Source of the DNA: Methanocalculus natronophilus
Lineage (GTDB): Archaea > Halobacteriota > Methanomicrobia > Methanomicrobiales > Methanocorpusculaceae
DNA: 64,000 nucleotides
Assembly: GCF_038751955.1 (NCBI RefSeq)
Contig: NZ_JBCEXH010000001.1
Location: forward strand, 266,300-330,299
Direction of reading: 5' to 3'
The position numbers and the translations under genes were made by a program. The notes under the pieces are model-generated. The model worked only from the letters and a program-made list of their open reading frames with translations, was not told the DNA's origin and made no database searches. Position 1 is the stretch's first letter, and every line of letters begins with the position of its first letter. Below, in pieces: positions 39,334-49,135 of this stretch.

Positions 39334-40438
39334 TGATGACACTCACACCACGGGCAATCTCATCAGAAGAGATGATCAGCGGGGGTACCAGCCTGAGGTT
39401 TCCATCTCCCGCACAATTCACAAGCACACCGCGTTCGGCACAGAGCTGCTGCACCTTCGGGCATTCGGAACCAACAGTGATTCCGATCATCAGGCCGCGG
39501 ACACGCGGATTCCATGCTGCAAGCCCTTCTGCAAACAGCTCTCCTTTCCCGGGGATACCGGGAAGGAGCGGCTCGACAACATCCATCGTCGCCATTGAGG
39601 CAGCCATCGCAAGAGGCCCGCCCGCAAACGTGCTTCCGTGTTCGCCCTTATTGAAGGCGAGATCCTCCCGGGCAGCAATAGCACCGACCGGAAAGCCCGA
39701 TCCAAGCCCTTTTGCAAGTGACACAATATCCGGCATCACCTTCGTCTGGTGCATCGCAAGCCACGTCCCGGTCCTGCCCATGCCGGTCTGGATCTCGTCT
39801 GCAATCAGCAAAGCCCCTTTGTCGTCAGAGATCTCCCGGACGCTTTCAATAAATCCTTCAGGCGGGATGATGACGCCGGCCTCGCCCTGGATCGGTTCCA
39901 GGATGACTGCAGCAGTCTCTTCAGTGACAGCCGCCCTCAATCCATCGAAATCTCCATACTCAACAAAGGTGCATTTCGGTTCAAGCGGGCCAAACGGCTC
40001 ACGGATCGCCGGCTTGTGGGTTACTGCAAGCGAGCCAAGAGTCCGTCCATGGAAGCCGTGTGTAAACGAGACGATCCGGTCACGCTTTGTGGCAATCCGT
40101 GCCAGTTTAATGGCTGCGTCATTTGCTTCTGCTCCGGAATTTGAGCAGAACACCTTTGCAAGGCCGGTAGCGTTTGCAAGCCGTTTTGCAAACTCTGCCT
40201 GGCCAGGCACATAGTAGAGGTTCGAACAGTGGATCAGGTCGTGAGCCTGGGCACAGATTGCATCAACCACATGGTCATGGCAGTGGCCGGTACTGCAGAC
40301 CGCAATACCTGCAACCAAATCGAGATACTCATTGCCCTCAACATCCCAGACCGTGCAGCCTTTCCCACGTGCTATCATCATGGTGCGGGAGAAGGCAGGC
40401 ATATAGTAGGCGGCATCGAGGCTTTTGTAGTCACTCAT
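39305..40438 (-). CDS. argD: Acetylornithine aminotransferase
   Basis: The 377-residue class III aminotransferase transfers an amino group to N-acetylglutamate semialdehyde in arginine synthesis. LIADEIQTGMGRTG, the lysine in SLAKGLGSGFPVGAI and GEHGSTFAGGPLAMAA are the class III signatures. It lies in the same operon as hisC and pyrG, an amino-acid and nucleotide run. Other omega-aminotransferases share the fold, but the order and length match ArgD. The start is ATG 40438, six bases after the guaAb stop. Confidence 0.9.
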   Translation of the reverse strand: MSDYKSLDAAYYMPAFSRTMMIARGKGCTVWDVEGNEYLDLVAGIAVCSTGHCHDHVVDAICAQAHDLIHCSNLYYVPGQAEFAKRLANATGLAKVFCSNSGAEANDAAIKLARIATKRDRIVSFTHGFHGRTLGSLAVTHKPAIREPFGPLEPKCTFVEYGDFDGLRAAVTEETAAVILEPIQGEAGVIIPPEGFIESVREISDDKGALLIADEIQTGMGRTGTWLAMHQTKVMPDIVSLAKGLGSGFPVGAIAAREDLAFNKGEHGSTFAGGPLAMAASMATMDVVEPLLPGIPGKGELFAEGLAAWNPRVRGLMIGITVGSECPKVQQLCAERGVLVNCAGDGNLRLVPPLIISSDEIARGVSVINEVLREVLG

Positions 40439-40444
40439 GAATCT

Positions 40445-41362
40445 TCACTCGTATTCGATGGTTGCCGGTGGTTTTCCGGTTATATCATAGACAACCCGTG
40501 AAACACCCGGGATCTCAGACGTGATACGGGAGGCAAGCCGGTCAAGGGTTTCATACGGCAGCCTGATCGGATCAGCAGTCATACCGTCGCGGGAGTTAAC
40601 AGCACGCACCGAGACGATCCACCCATGGAGCCGGACATCCCCTTTCACACCGGTTCCAAGCCCGATGAGAGCAGCAAAACACTGCCACGGCGAGTAGGTC
40701 TCGATCAGCTCCTCCTCAGCAATGAAGTTGGCCTCACGAACAATGGCGACCTTTTCAGGTGTAACCTCCCCAAGCACCCGGACTGCCAGTCCCGGACCCG
40801 GAAACGGCATCCTGTGCTGGATCTCCGGTGGCAGGCCGAGTGCGCCTGCAACAACCCGCACCTCGTCCTTGTACAGGTCACGGAGCGGTTCGATGACGCC
40901 TTTGAAGTTGATGTCAAGAGGCATGCCACCGACATTATGGTGGCTCTTGATCCCGCCTTCACTCTCGATCCGGTCAGGATAGATCGTCCCCTGGAGGAGA
41001 TACTCGGCTTTTGTTGCTGCTGCTTCCTGTTCAAAGATCCTGATAAACCGCTCCCCGATTGCCTTCCGCTTCTCTTCAGGGTCAATGATGCCTTTGAGGG
41101 CGGCAAAGAAATCTGCTGATGCGTCAACAGTCTTCAGGTTGATCGAGCCGAAGAGCTGCTTAATCCGGGCACTCTCTCCTTTCCTCATCAGGCCGGTATC
41201 AACATAGATTGGGATCAGCCGATCCCCGATAGCCCTGGCTGCAAGTGCTGCACAGACTGAACTGTCCACGCCACCGGAGAGGGCCATAACCACATGACCA
41301 TCCCCTGCCTTTGTCCGGATCTCCTCAACTGTCTCCTCAATAAATTTTTGTGCATTTACCAT
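40445..41362 (-). CDS. guaAb: GMP synthase, ATP-pyrophosphatase (synthetase) subunit B
   Basis: The 305-residue synthetase subunit of archaeal-type two-subunit GMP synthase aminates XMP with ammonia delivered by a separate glutaminase (GuaAa), which is not in this window. The ATP-PPase loop [17 protein letters not shown], the [21 protein letters not shown] stretch ([14 protein letters not shown]) and the C-terminal dimerisation region ending [10 protein letters not shown] are all present. It sits ten bases after the pyrG stop, so both nucleotide aminations are co-transcribed. Confidence 0.92.
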   Translation of the reverse strand: MVNAQKFIEETVEEIRTKAGDGHVVMALSGGVDSSVCAALAARAIGDRLIPIYVDTGLMRKGESARIKQLFGSINLKTVDASADFFAALKGIIDPEEKRKAIGERFIRIFEQEAAATKAEYLLQGTIYPDRIESEGGIKSHHNVGGMPLDINFKGVIEPLRDLYKDEVRVVAGALGLPPEIQHRMPFPGPGLAVRVLGEVTPEKVAIVREANFIAEEELIETYSPWQCFAALIGLGTGVKGDVRLHGWIVSVRAVNSRDGMTADPIRLPYETLDRLASRITSEIPGVSRVVYDITGKPPATIEYE

Positions 41363-41372
41363 TGTATCTCAC

Positions 41373-42953
41373 CTATGACGATCGTTTGTGTGCCCTGCAT
41401 GCCTGAACAAATTCAAGGAATGGTGGTGACGGCCGGGTCGGCCGTGACCTGAACTCCGGGTGGAACTGGGTTGCAAGGAAGAACGGATGGTCTGGAATCT
41501 CCATAATCTCCATTCTGGCATTATTTCTGCCAGAGAAGACAACACCCTTCTCCTCGAGAGCCGGGATATACTCGGGATTCACCTCATACCGGTGCCTGTG
41601 CCGTTCGGTGATCTCCACTGCCCCGTAGATCTTTTCAGCAGAAGTTTTCGGAATAATGACAACCGGATAATCGCCAAGACGCATTGTTCCACCGAAGTTT
41701 GTTTCATCCTCCTGTTCGGGGAGGAGCGTTATGACATGGGTTCCGGATCCCATCTCAGAACTGGTTGCATCTGCAAGCCCCACAACATGTCGTGCATATT
41801 CGATGACAGCAAGCTGGAACCCGAGGCAGATGCCAAAGAGCGGTATCTTCTTCTCCCGTGCATGCCGGATCGCCCTGATCTTCCCCTCGATACCCCGGAT
41901 GCCAAATCCGCCAGGGATCAGTATCCCGTCAACATCAAGGAGATCAGCTGAGGTGCAGTCTTCAGCATCAAGCCACCTGATTATGACTTCTGTGGATGTT
42001 GCCCGGCCTGCATGCTTCAGGGCCTCCTTGATGCTCATATAGACATCCTCGATACCGTATTTTGAGATTATTGCTATTGTGACCCTGCTTGTATACTCCC
42101 GTGTTACAAGCCGGTACCAGTCCGGGGATGCAGTATGGGTGTTGAGCTGGAGGAGATCGGTGAGAACATCTGCAAGCCCCTCCTTCTCAAGCTCCATCGG
42201 GACATGGTAGATATCCGGAACCGTTGTCGCGCTGACCACTGCCCGCTCAGGGACATCGCAGAATGCCGAGATCTTCTTCTTGGTGTTTGCCGCAACTGGC
42301 AGGGTGCTCCTCCCGACGATGACATCCGGGTAGAGGCCAAGCTCACGGAGCGCCTTGACCGAGTGCTGGGTCGGTTTTGTCTTGAGATCACCCATTGAAT
42401 CCGCAGGGATAAGGGTGACATGGATCAGGACAAAATCTCCGGGTGCAGATTCCCAGTGCAGCTGCCTGACTGCCTCAAGAAACGGCATGCTCTCGATATC
42501 GCCGACTGTTCCTCCCACCTCGACGATGCAGGCATCTGCGGGGCCTGCGGCACCATCCCAGTTCTCTGCAGCGCTTCTGATCTGGGATTTGATCATATCA
42601 GTAATATGCGGGATGATCTGGACCGTATCTCCAAGATAATCACCCCGCCGTTCGTTCTCGATGACGGCCCGGTAGATCTTTCCGGTTGTGATGTTATGGT
42701 TCCCGGTCAGCTCGATGTCGATGAACCGCTCGTAGTTCCCGAGATCCAGGTCAACCTCGGCACCATCACGGAGGACGAAGACCTCGCCGTGCTGGATGGG
42801 ATTCATGGTGCCCGCATCAATATTCAGGTATGGATCAATCTTGACAGCGGTGACCACATAACCCCTGTTTTTCAGGATACGGCCTATCGAGGCGGCGGTG
42901 ATCCCTTTCCCAAGACCACTCATCACCCCTCCGGTAACGACAATATACTTCAC
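41373..42953 (-). CDS. pyrG: CTP synthase
   Basis: The 526-residue enzyme aminates UTP to CTP. The synthetase domain starts [22 protein letters not shown], quoted as [17 protein letters not shown], with the P-loop. The C-terminal class I glutaminase has the nucleophile in [17 protein letters not shown] and the histidine in [11 protein letters not shown]. The start is GTG 42953; the 33 codons further upstream in the frame are not part of the family. It is the first gene of the minus-strand run pyrG-guaAb-argD-hisC-kinase-AIP synthase. Confidence 0.95.
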   Translation of the reverse strand: MKYIVVTGGVMSGLGKGITAASIGRILKNRGYVVTAVKIDPYLNIDAGTMNPIQHGEVFVLRDGAEVDLDLGNYERFIDIELTGNHNITTGKIYRAVIENERRGDYLGDTVQIIPHITDMIKSQIRSAAENWDGAAGPADACIVEVGGTVGDIESMPFLEAVRQLHWESAPGDFVLIHVTLIPADSMGDLKTKPTQHSVKALRELGLYPDVIVGRSTLPVAANTKKKISAFCDVPERAVVSATTVPDIYHVPMELEKEGLADVLTDLLQLNTHTASPDWYRLVTREYTSRVTIAIISKYGIEDVYMSIKEALKHAGRATSTEVIIRWLDAEDCTSADLLDVDGILIPGGFGIRGIEGKIRAIRHAREKKIPLFGICLGFQLAVIEYARHVVGLADATSSEMGSGTHVITLLPEQEDETNFGGTMRLGDYPVVIIPKTSAEKIYGAVEITERHRHRYEVNPEYIPALEEKGVVFSGRNNARMEIMEIPDHPFFLATQFHPEFRSRPTRPSPPFLEFVQACRAHKRSS

Positions 42954-43052
42954 TGAAAACCACGCACTATCCGTCTCGATTGTATAGACTATTATTCTTC
43001 GCATCCGCACCTGATCATGGTTTCCCACAAGGCCGGGTGCCTGGCATTCCAA

Positions 43053-43469
43053 TCAGCGTTTGGAAACGAGTGCAAACGATGCAGTTGTCCTGGCGAGGAC
43101 TTCCCCGGATTCGTCGCCCCTGCGGACTTCCCCTTCAGTAAACGCAACCCGTCGGCCGCGCCGGACGATCCATCCGCGCGCAATTATCCTTCCGTCCCTG
43201 GCCCCCCTGAGAAAACTGGTCGATTCAGAGATGGTTGCAATACCCTCGTCCTTTTCAAGTACCGTATAGAGGGCAAGCGCCATTGCTTCGTCGGCCAGTG
43301 CAACGAATATTCCGCCCTGCAGCCACCCTACGCCATTATGCATCGTCGGCTGGATCTCCATCGAGAGCTCCGCATGCCCTTCTTCAAAAGAGATGACATC
43401 GACACCCATCATCCTGAAGAACGGGTTGGCCTCATTTGAATCCTCTTTCAGCCGGCTCAGATAATCCAT
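43053..43469 (-). CDS. PaaI-type hot-dog thioesterase
   Basis: The 138-residue protein has the PaaI/4HBT hot-dog pattern: MHNGVGWLQGGIFVALADEA with the active-site HNGVGWLQGG segment, and RDGRIIARGWIVRRGRRVAFTEGE. It probably hydrolyses an acyl-CoA thioester; the substrate is unknown. It stands 99 bases upstream of pyrG on the same strand, and may or may not be co-transcribed. The start ATG 43469 is clear. Confidence 0.85.
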   Translation of the reverse strand: MDYLSRLKEDSNEANPFFRMMGVDVISFEEGHAELSMEIQPTMHNGVGWLQGGIFVALADEAMALALYTVLEKDEGIATISESTSFLRGARDGRIIARGWIVRRGRRVAFTEGEVRRGDESGEVLARTTASFALVSKR

Positions 43470-43514
43470 CGGTAAGAGTAGAACCGGGTTGGGATAAAGA
43501 TTTCTGGGAAATTC

Positions 43515-43526
43515 TTTATTTATAAA
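43515..43526 (+). promoter_or_regulatory. TATA box of the PEGA-protein gene
   Basis: TTTATTTATAAAG is a strong archaeal TATA-like element about 31 bases before ATG 43557. It also lies just upstream of the divergent thioesterase gene, but is better placed for the plus-strand gene. Confidence 0.55.
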
Positions 43527-43556
43527 GAGATCCTTTTACATCTATGAGGTAAATGG

Positions 43557-44228
43557 ATGGTTTCTATCAAACATCTCCTGGCACTGATCATCGCAGTTGC
43601 GTTGATCCTTCCCGCCGCTTCAGCAATGGTCGGTGGAGACAAGGCATGGTTTCTGATTCGCTGCAATGTTGATGGTGCAGACGTCTATTTTGGAGGCGAT
43701 TACGAGGGTCAGATAACAGACGGTGAACTCTATGTTGAGTATTTTGTAACCGGCACCCCCGTGACGGAGTTCCTGGTGACAAAAGATGGCTATACGCCCT
43801 ATCATGGGTCAATCGACAGGTATCCTGCAATGGGTGAGACCGTCACGCTCTATGCGACCCTGCAGCCAGCCCAGCCCACCCCTGTGGAACCACCGATCGG
43901 CGGTGATATCGGCTGGTACACCGTCTATTCAAACGTCGATGGTGCAAACGTCTACTTTGACGGCGAGTACAAAGGTGTTACCGCAAATGGTGAGTTAAAT
44001 GTGCAGGTCTACACAACTGCAACACCCTATACCACCTACCGGGTGACAAAGAGCGGGTATTCGGATTTCACCGGTCAGATCACCGAGTATCCGGCCATGG
44101 GCGAGACCGTGAAGCTGCATGCGAACCTGCAGCCGGTTCAGCCGCAGCCGACCCCGCTCTCGCTCATCGCAGTTCTTGCCGGCATTGCGATAGCCGGAGC
44201 AGTCTTCCTTGCCGGACGGCGGGAATAA
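43557..44228 (+). CDS. Secreted PEGA-domain protein with C-terminal membrane anchor
   Basis: The 223-residue protein has an N-terminal signal (HLLALIIAVALILPAASA), two PEGA-like repeats of about 70 residues each beginning CNVDGADVYFGG and SNVDGANVYFDG, each with a GYTPY/GYSDF turn and an EYPAMGETVKLHA-like strand, and a proline-rich hinge (QPVQPQPTP) before a C-terminal helix and RRE. This tail resembles the archaeosortase-type or anchor tails of methanogen surface proteins. It is likely an extracellular or S-layer-associated protein of unknown task. It is followed after 18 bases by a GNAT gene. Confidence 0.85.
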   Translation: MVSIKHLLALIIAVALILPAASAMVGGDKAWFLIRCNVDGADVYFGGDYEGQITDGELYVEYFVTGTPVTEFLVTKDGYTPYHGSIDRYPAMGETVTLYATLQPAQPTPVEPPIGGDIGWYTVYSNVDGANVYFDGEYKGVTANGELNVQVYTTATPYTTYRVTKSGYSDFTGQITEYPAMGETVKLHANLQPVQPQPTPLSLIAVLAGIAIAGAVFLAGRRE

Positions 44229-44246
44229 CCTCTCTTTTTCTTTCCA

Positions 44247-44717
44247 ATGGTTCTGATACGGCACGTTGCTTCCCGGGATGTTGCAGATCTCGTCAGGATG
44301 GAGACTGCAGGGTCCGGCTTCACCTATGGCGCATATGTCTTCATCCGGCAGATGCAGGAGCTGGCAGGACCTGCCTTCTTTGTCGCAGACGATGAAGGCA
44401 GTATTGTTGGCTATACAATAGGGTGTGTATCTTCGGCTTCACGCAGAAAAGGATGGATACTGAGGCTGAAAGTGGAGCCGGAACACCAGGGCAGAGGCAT
44501 AGGCCGCCTGCTTACAACCAGCATCGAGGAGGCGCTCCAGGAGCTGGGCACACAGGAGATCTGCCTCACGGTATCCCCGAAGAACACCGGTGCGATCGCC
44601 CTCTACGAGTCACGTGGCTTTCAGAGAGTATCCTTTGAAGCAGAATATTTTGGCCCTGGAGAAGACCGGATGATCATGCAGAAGACAGGTGCAGGCCAAT
44701 CCCCGGAGGCACGATAG
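44247..44717 (+). CDS. GNAT N-acetyltransferase, RimI-like
   Basis: The 156-residue acetyltransferase has the acetyl-CoA site in LRLKVEPEHQGRGIGRLLTTSI (QGRGIGRL in motif A) and the C-terminal strand CLTVSPKNTGAIALYESRGF, the RimI-like pattern of alpha-amino acetylation of proteins. The target is unknown. The start ATG 44247 follows the PEGA gene by 18 bases, so both may be co-transcribed. Confidence 0.85.
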   Translation: MVLIRHVASRDVADLVRMETAGSGFTYGAYVFIRQMQELAGPAFFVADDEGSIVGYTIGCVSSASRRKGWILRLKVEPEHQGRGIGRLLTTSIEEALQELGTQEICLTVSPKNTGAIALYESRGFQRVSFEAEYFGPGEDRMIMQKTGAGQSPEAR

Positions 44718-44833
44718 AGCGTACTGGTTGCAGGCTCCCTCTCTCTCTCTCCAGGTTGAAGCAGAGCATCCACCCGGTTGGAGAAAAGCATATAGTGAAA
44801 ACCCTTAATGGCATTGTTTCCGATACCATTACT

Positions 44834-45349
44834 ATGAAACTCCTGCTCGCAGTAGCACCAGACCGGTTCCGTGACGAAGAGCTCACCGAACCGATGCGGG
44901 TTTTTACCGCCAGTGGAATCGAAACGGTCATCGCATCAACAAAGAAAGGCGATTGCTATGGCATGCTTGGCGAGATCGTCCAGGCTGAGACAACATTTGA
45001 GGACGTGACAGCAGACGAGTTTGACGGCATCGTCATTGTCGGAGGAATGGGAGCACAGGACTTCCTCTGGAGCAGTGATCCGCTCATCGGGCTTGTCAGA
45101 GCGTTCCATGACAGCGGAAAAGTAACCGCTGCCATCTGCCTCTCTCCTGTCGTCCTTGCGCTCGCAGGCATTCTGAAGCAAAAGAAAGCCACGGTCTTTG
45201 CAAGCCCGGCATCCACACGCACCATGAAGGAGATGGGTGCAGAACTGCTTGATGACGCGGTTGTCGTTGAGAACAGGATTGTCACAGCAAACGGGCCGGC
45301 AGCCGCACAAGCATTTGGAGACGCGATTGTCGGGTTGCTCAGGCAGTAA
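44834..45349 (+). CDS. DJ-1/PfpI superfamily protein
   Basis: The 171-residue protein has the nucleophile cysteine in AAICLSPVVLA (nucleophile elbow) and the GIVIVGGMGAQDFLW motif near the middle. It resembles the PfpI/YhbO group of deglycases or cysteine hydrolases. ATG 44834 (MKLLLAVAPDRF) starts the family fold; the 26 codons before it in the frame are not conserved. It is the first gene of the tightly packed unit with GT2, TPR, DUF2791 and TPR proteins: the next gene starts one base after its stop. Confidence 0.87.
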   Translation: MKLLLAVAPDRFRDEELTEPMRVFTASGIETVIASTKKGDCYGMLGEIVQAETTFEDVTADEFDGIVIVGGMGAQDFLWSSDPLIGLVRAFHDSGKVTAAICLSPVVLALAGILKQKKATVFASPASTRTMKEMGAELLDDAVVVENRIVTANGPAAAQAFGDAIVGLLRQ

Positions 45350-45350
45350 G

Positions 45351-46049
45351 ATGAATGCAGAGATTCCGGAAGAAGACTGTACCTTAGTCATTCCGGCATA
45401 CAACGAGGAGGAGAGGATTGAAAACCTCCTCATTGAATGCCTGGATTTTCATGGCGAAGTGATCGTTGTCATTGACGGGAGCGACAGAACCGGGGATGTT
45501 GTCGCTTCCTTCAAGGAGGAACACCCCGGGACAGGGATCATCGCCCTTTACTCCGAAACGCGCCTCGGAAAAGGCGGCGGGATTGCCATGGGGATGAAAA
45601 GCGCCTCCCGTTCATATATCGGCTACCTTGATGCGGATGGAGCTGCCGGGATCAGCGAGATGAAGAAACTTTTTGCCAGGCTTGACCGGTATGACGGGGT
45701 GATCGGATCGCGATGGGTCGAAGGTGCTCATTTGCCGACTCCCCAGAGCATGACCCGGAAGATTCAGAGCCGGATTTTCAATATAATCATCCATATCCTC
45801 TTCGGTATCAGCTTTCTGGACACCCAGTGCGGGGCAAAGGCATTCCGGCGTGAGGTGATCGAAGATGTCCTTGATACTATCAGGGCAACGGGCTTTGAAT
45901 TTGATGTCGAGCTCATCTGGAAGGCAGAGAAGGCAGGTTTTACCATTCTTGAGCAGCCGATTGTATGGAGCGATAAGGGCGGCTCAACCGTCAGGATCCC
46001 AGATACGCTCGCAATGCTGGTTGGGCTCCTGAAGATCCGGTTTTCATGA
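45351..46049 (+). CDS. Family 2 glycosyltransferase (dolichyl/archaeal lipid-phosphate type)
   Basis: The 232-residue GT-A enzyme has VIPAYNEEERIENLL, the DXD region YLDADGAAGIS, and RWVEGAHLPTPQSMTRKIQSR plus DTQCGAKAFRR, features of dolichyl-phosphate mannose or glucose synthases. It lacks C-terminal membrane segments. It could load a sugar onto a lipid phosphate for N-glycosylation or surface-protein decoration. The ATG at 45351 immediately follows the DJ-1 stop. Its stop overlaps the next start by four bases (ATGA). Confidence 0.87.
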   Translation: MNAEIPEEDCTLVIPAYNEEERIENLLIECLDFHGEVIVVIDGSDRTGDVVASFKEEHPGTGIIALYSETRLGKGGGIAMGMKSASRSYIGYLDADGAAGISEMKKLFARLDRYDGVIGSRWVEGAHLPTPQSMTRKIQSRIFNIIIHILFGISFLDTQCGAKAFRREVIEDVLDTIRATGFEFDVELIWKAEKAGFTILEQPIVWSDKGGSTVRIPDTLAMLVGLLKIRFS

Positions 46050-47851
46050 TACAGCCAGCAGATTCAAAGGATCGTATCCAGCATGCCTATCAGCTCTATG
46101 AAGAGGGATCCTTTGAAGCGTCGCTGGCACTCTGCGATGGATGGAAGGATTATGCATCCCTTATCCTGGCTGCCGAAAACCTCCTCGAACTCGGGAGGCT
46201 CAGTGATGCAGAGGCAGCATTTTGCGATCTCATACAGAGTTTGCCAACGTCCTCACAGCTGCATTTCGGCCTGGCTGAAGTACTGAGGAGAGGGGGCAAT
46301 CCGGGTGCTGCATCCGAATATGCAGAAGCAATCCGCCTCGACCCTTCCAACATCCGGGCGCTCAGGCGGTATGCAGAAACCCTCGTCTCCCAAGGCGATC
46401 ACCGGGCTGCCATACCAGTTCAGAAGGAGCTTGCCAGGAGGAGCGGGGAGAAGGACGATCTCTCTTTTTTGATGCAGTCGCTGATCGCAATCGGCGAGGG
46501 AAAAGAGGCAACCGACCTCTACAGGCGCTCGGCATTTGCAGGGGTGCATACCACCACCTGGGTAGAGGCGCTCATACAATCGCGGTGCTTTACCGAAGCA
46601 GCAGGCGCTGCTGAAGAGGCATGGAGAGATACAGGAGATATCGCATTTCTCCGCCTCTGGCTCTCTGCGCTTGCCCGTATAGATCCAGGGGAGGCAGAGA
46701 GGCTTTACCGGCACTACATTCCTGATTATCCCGATACCAAACTTCTCTTCTCTGCAGCACTCCTGGCTAAAAGATGCGGAAATACGACGTACGCAGAGGA
46801 TCTCATCAGGCAGATCAGGCAGGCTGAAGACGATCCCGTCTATCACCTGGTCCTCTGCGGGCTTCTTGCGGCAGGCGGCGACTATACCGGAGCTGATCGC
46901 GAATACAGGCAGCTGCTGGAAGCAGAGCTTCTGAGATTTGAAGACCTGGATTCACTGGTGATGGTCATCGGCACATATATCGACTTCCTCTGCTCGCACA
47001 TGGATATCGACGCTGCCATACAGGAGATCAAACCTCTTCTTGACCCGCACCCCTCCTGGGTCTCTCTTGTTCCGCTTGCAGAACTCTTCGAAAAAGCAGG
47101 AGAGCAGGCAGTCGCCCGTGACACCTTCTACCGCGCCTATCGGAGCGACTCTGTTTTTGGAGGAGTCCCCTATGCTGCATATCTTGCAAGGGCTGGTGAG
47201 ATGCGGGAGGCAGAGAAGGTGATGCTCTATATCCTCTCCCATATCCAAAATACAGCAAACCTTGAGATGGCTGCAGAGCAGATCATCCAGGGCAGGGAGA
47301 AACTCTACAGAAGCAGGAAAATTATTGCAGGGCTGAAAGAGAGGCTTATCCAACAGGCAGACAGCCTCTCGGCAGGGGGGAGGGAGATCCTCTCTGTAGC
47401 CTGCCTCTATGCAGCTGCAGATGCCCTCGCTGAAGGCGATTATCGTGCATGCAAGGAAGACTGTCTCCGGGGACTGGACGTGCTGCCATGCTACCCCTCA
47501 TCAATTGCGATAGAGGATTTTCTTCCGCTCCTTGCACGGGCAAAGGAATCTGCATATAGTGAAGAGCTGGTAATCCGGCTGGAGAGTGGCAGCTCTTCTG
47601 CGGATTTGAAGACGAGATCAGTAACAGATATACTCTCCCTCACCGAGAAAGAAAAGCTGGTGCTCTCGTTTCTCAGGGAGCACAGGGAGACCAGTGAGAT
47701 GGAGCTTCGGACATTTCTTGGCTCCCGCAGGGTTGGCGGGATCATAAACGAAATTATCCGGAAAAGCAGGGATGCTGGAATAACGGTTATAGAGAAGCGT
47801 GGTACAGGGGAGAAGGGTGAGATCTATGGATATGTCCGGGACGAGCAGTGA
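46046..47851 (+). CDS. TPR protein with C-terminal winged helix
   Basis: The 601-residue protein is built from tetratricopeptide-like helices (for example AYQLYEEGSFEASLALCDGW and LLELGRLSDAEAAFCDLIQ, and AEVLRRGGNPGAASEYAEAI) over about 500 residues. The last 90 residues (LSLTEKEKLVLSFLREH, then RRVGGIINEIIRKSRDAG) form a winged helix, probably DNA- or protein-binding. No enzymatic motif was found. ATG 46046 overlaps the GT2 stop and the end overlaps the DUF2791 ATPase gene by 26 bases. Tight coupling suggests that it acts with the ATPase. Confidence 0.83.
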   Translation: MIQPADSKDRIQHAYQLYEEGSFEASLALCDGWKDYASLILAAENLLELGRLSDAEAAFCDLIQSLPTSSQLHFGLAEVLRRGGNPGAASEYAEAIRLDPSNIRALRRYAETLVSQGDHRAAIPVQKELARRSGEKDDLSFLMQSLIAIGEGKEATDLYRRSAFAGVHTTTWVEALIQSRCFTEAAGAAEEAWRDTGDIAFLRLWLSALARIDPGEAERLYRHYIPDYPDTKLLFSAALLAKRCGNTTYAEDLIRQIRQAEDDPVYHLVLCGLLAAGGDYTGADREYRQLLEAELLRFEDLDSLVMVIGTYIDFLCSHMDIDAAIQEIKPLLDPHPSWVSLVPLAELFEKAGEQAVARDTFYRAYRSDSVFGGVPYAAYLARAGEMREAEKVMLYILSHIQNTANLEMAAEQIIQGREKLYRSRKIIAGLKERLIQQADSLSAGGREILSVACLYAAADALAEGDYRACKEDCLRGLDVLPCYPSSIAIEDFLPLLARAKESAYSEELVIRLESGSSSADLKTRSVTDILSLTEKEKLVLSFLREHRETSEMELRTFLGSRRVGGIINEIIRKSRDAGITVIEKRGTGEKGEIYGYVRDEQ

Positions 47852-49121
47852 GGATGAGGCAAAACTAAAGAGCATTGGAATAATCAATGCTCTCCGCCGG
47901 GGCACTGTCCCTGCTCTTGGCCTTGAACGGCTCGCTGTCGGGGTCGAATCCGAGGAGGAGGTGATCGCCGATCAGCTGAAGTATGTTGCTTCCAGCAGAT
48001 CTGAGATCAAGTTCGTCAGGGGCGATTACGGGAGCGGCAAGACCTTTTTCATCTCACGGGCCCTTGAAATTGCCAGGCAGAACGGGTTTGCGACCGCCCA
48101 TATCGTCATATCCCCCGACACTCCCCTTCATAAGCTCGCATCCCTCTACAGCGCAATCATCCGGAACCTCAAAACAGGCACTGAAGAGAACGCCCTCAAA
48201 GGTATCATTGATACCTGGATATTCGGGATAGAAGAGCGGCTTATCGATGCGTATGGTGAGGAGGACGAGGAGAAGCTGGCGCTCGCTGCCGCAGAAGAGA
48301 TAGAGACGTCACTTGCCAGGATAGCTGAAGAGAATACGGGGCTTGCTGCTGCCATCAGGACATACTACCAGGCAAACAACCGGGGCGACTTTGCAATTGC
48401 ACAGGCAGCACTCGGCTGGATAGCCGGTGAAGAGACGGTCGGCCGGGCATTCAAGGCAGAGGCAGGGCTCCGGGGAGGCGTGGATGAGGAGTCGGCGCTC
48501 CCCTTCCTCCGGGGGATCACAAGAATCATCCAGCAGGCAGGCTACCGGGGGCTTGCGGTAGCCTGTGATGAGACCGAGACAACCCAGGCATCATCGCGTC
48601 CCCTCCGTGAGCGGGCATATATCAATCTCAGGAGGATTGTTGATTCTGTCGACAGAAACGAGATGCCCGCCTCATTCTTTCTCTTCACCGGGACACCATC
48701 CTTCTTTGAAGGGCCAAAAGGGATCCGGGCGCTTCCGCCTCTCTATGACAGGATACAGATACCTGATGACGACGGGTTCAGGAACCTGCGCCAGACACAG
48801 ATCTCCCTTGAGCGGTTCGATGAGAAGAAGCTGCTTGAGGTGGCGATGCGTGTCATCGAGATCTACCGTGATGCGTATGGTGAGGTGGATTCATCCAGGA
48901 TCAACCTCAGGTTCATTCGGGTGATGATAAACAGGGTCACCAACCGGTTCGGCGGGAGGATTGATGTGATCCCCCGGCTCTTCCTCAGGTCGTTTGTGGA
49001 TCTGCTTGACAAGGCCGCACTCTATCCCGGGTTTGATCCAATGGAACAATATAGCTTTGAGAAGAGTTCCACAACAGATATTCGTGAAGAAGAACGAGCG
49101 GTGATGGAGATTGAATGGTGA
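47826..49121 (+). CDS. BrxD-like DUF2791 P-loop ATPase
   Basis: The 431-residue ATPase has Walker A in FVRGDYGSGKTFFISRAL (about residue 60), AHIVISPDTPLHKLASLYSAI, and the sensor-like VACDETETTQAS with FFLFTGTPSFFEGPKG. This is the DUF2791 family, known as BrxD in some BREX anti-phage systems. None of the other BREX genes (PglX, PglZ, BrxA, BrxL or a helicase) is in the window. The unit instead contains TPR proteins and a glycosyltransferase. ATG 47826 follows GGGTGAG; the frame upstream overlaps the TPR gene. Confidence 0.85.
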   Translation: MDMSGTSSEDEAKLKSIGIINALRRGTVPALGLERLAVGVESEEEVIADQLKYVASSRSEIKFVRGDYGSGKTFFISRALEIARQNGFATAHIVISPDTPLHKLASLYSAIIRNLKTGTEENALKGIIDTWIFGIEERLIDAYGEEDEEKLALAAAEEIETSLARIAEENTGLAAAIRTYYQANNRGDFAIAQAALGWIAGEETVGRAFKAEAGLRGGVDEESALPFLRGITRIIQQAGYRGLAVACDETETTQASSRPLRERAYINLRRIVDSVDRNEMPASFFLFTGTPSFFEGPKGIRALPPLYDRIQIPDDDGFRNLRQTQISLERFDEKKLLEVAMRVIEIYRDAYGEVDSSRINLRFIRVMINRVTNRFGGRIDVIPRLFLRSFVDLLDKAALYPGFDPMEQYSFEKSSTTDIREEERAVMEIEW

Positions 49122-49135
49122 AGAGGTGATGTGAC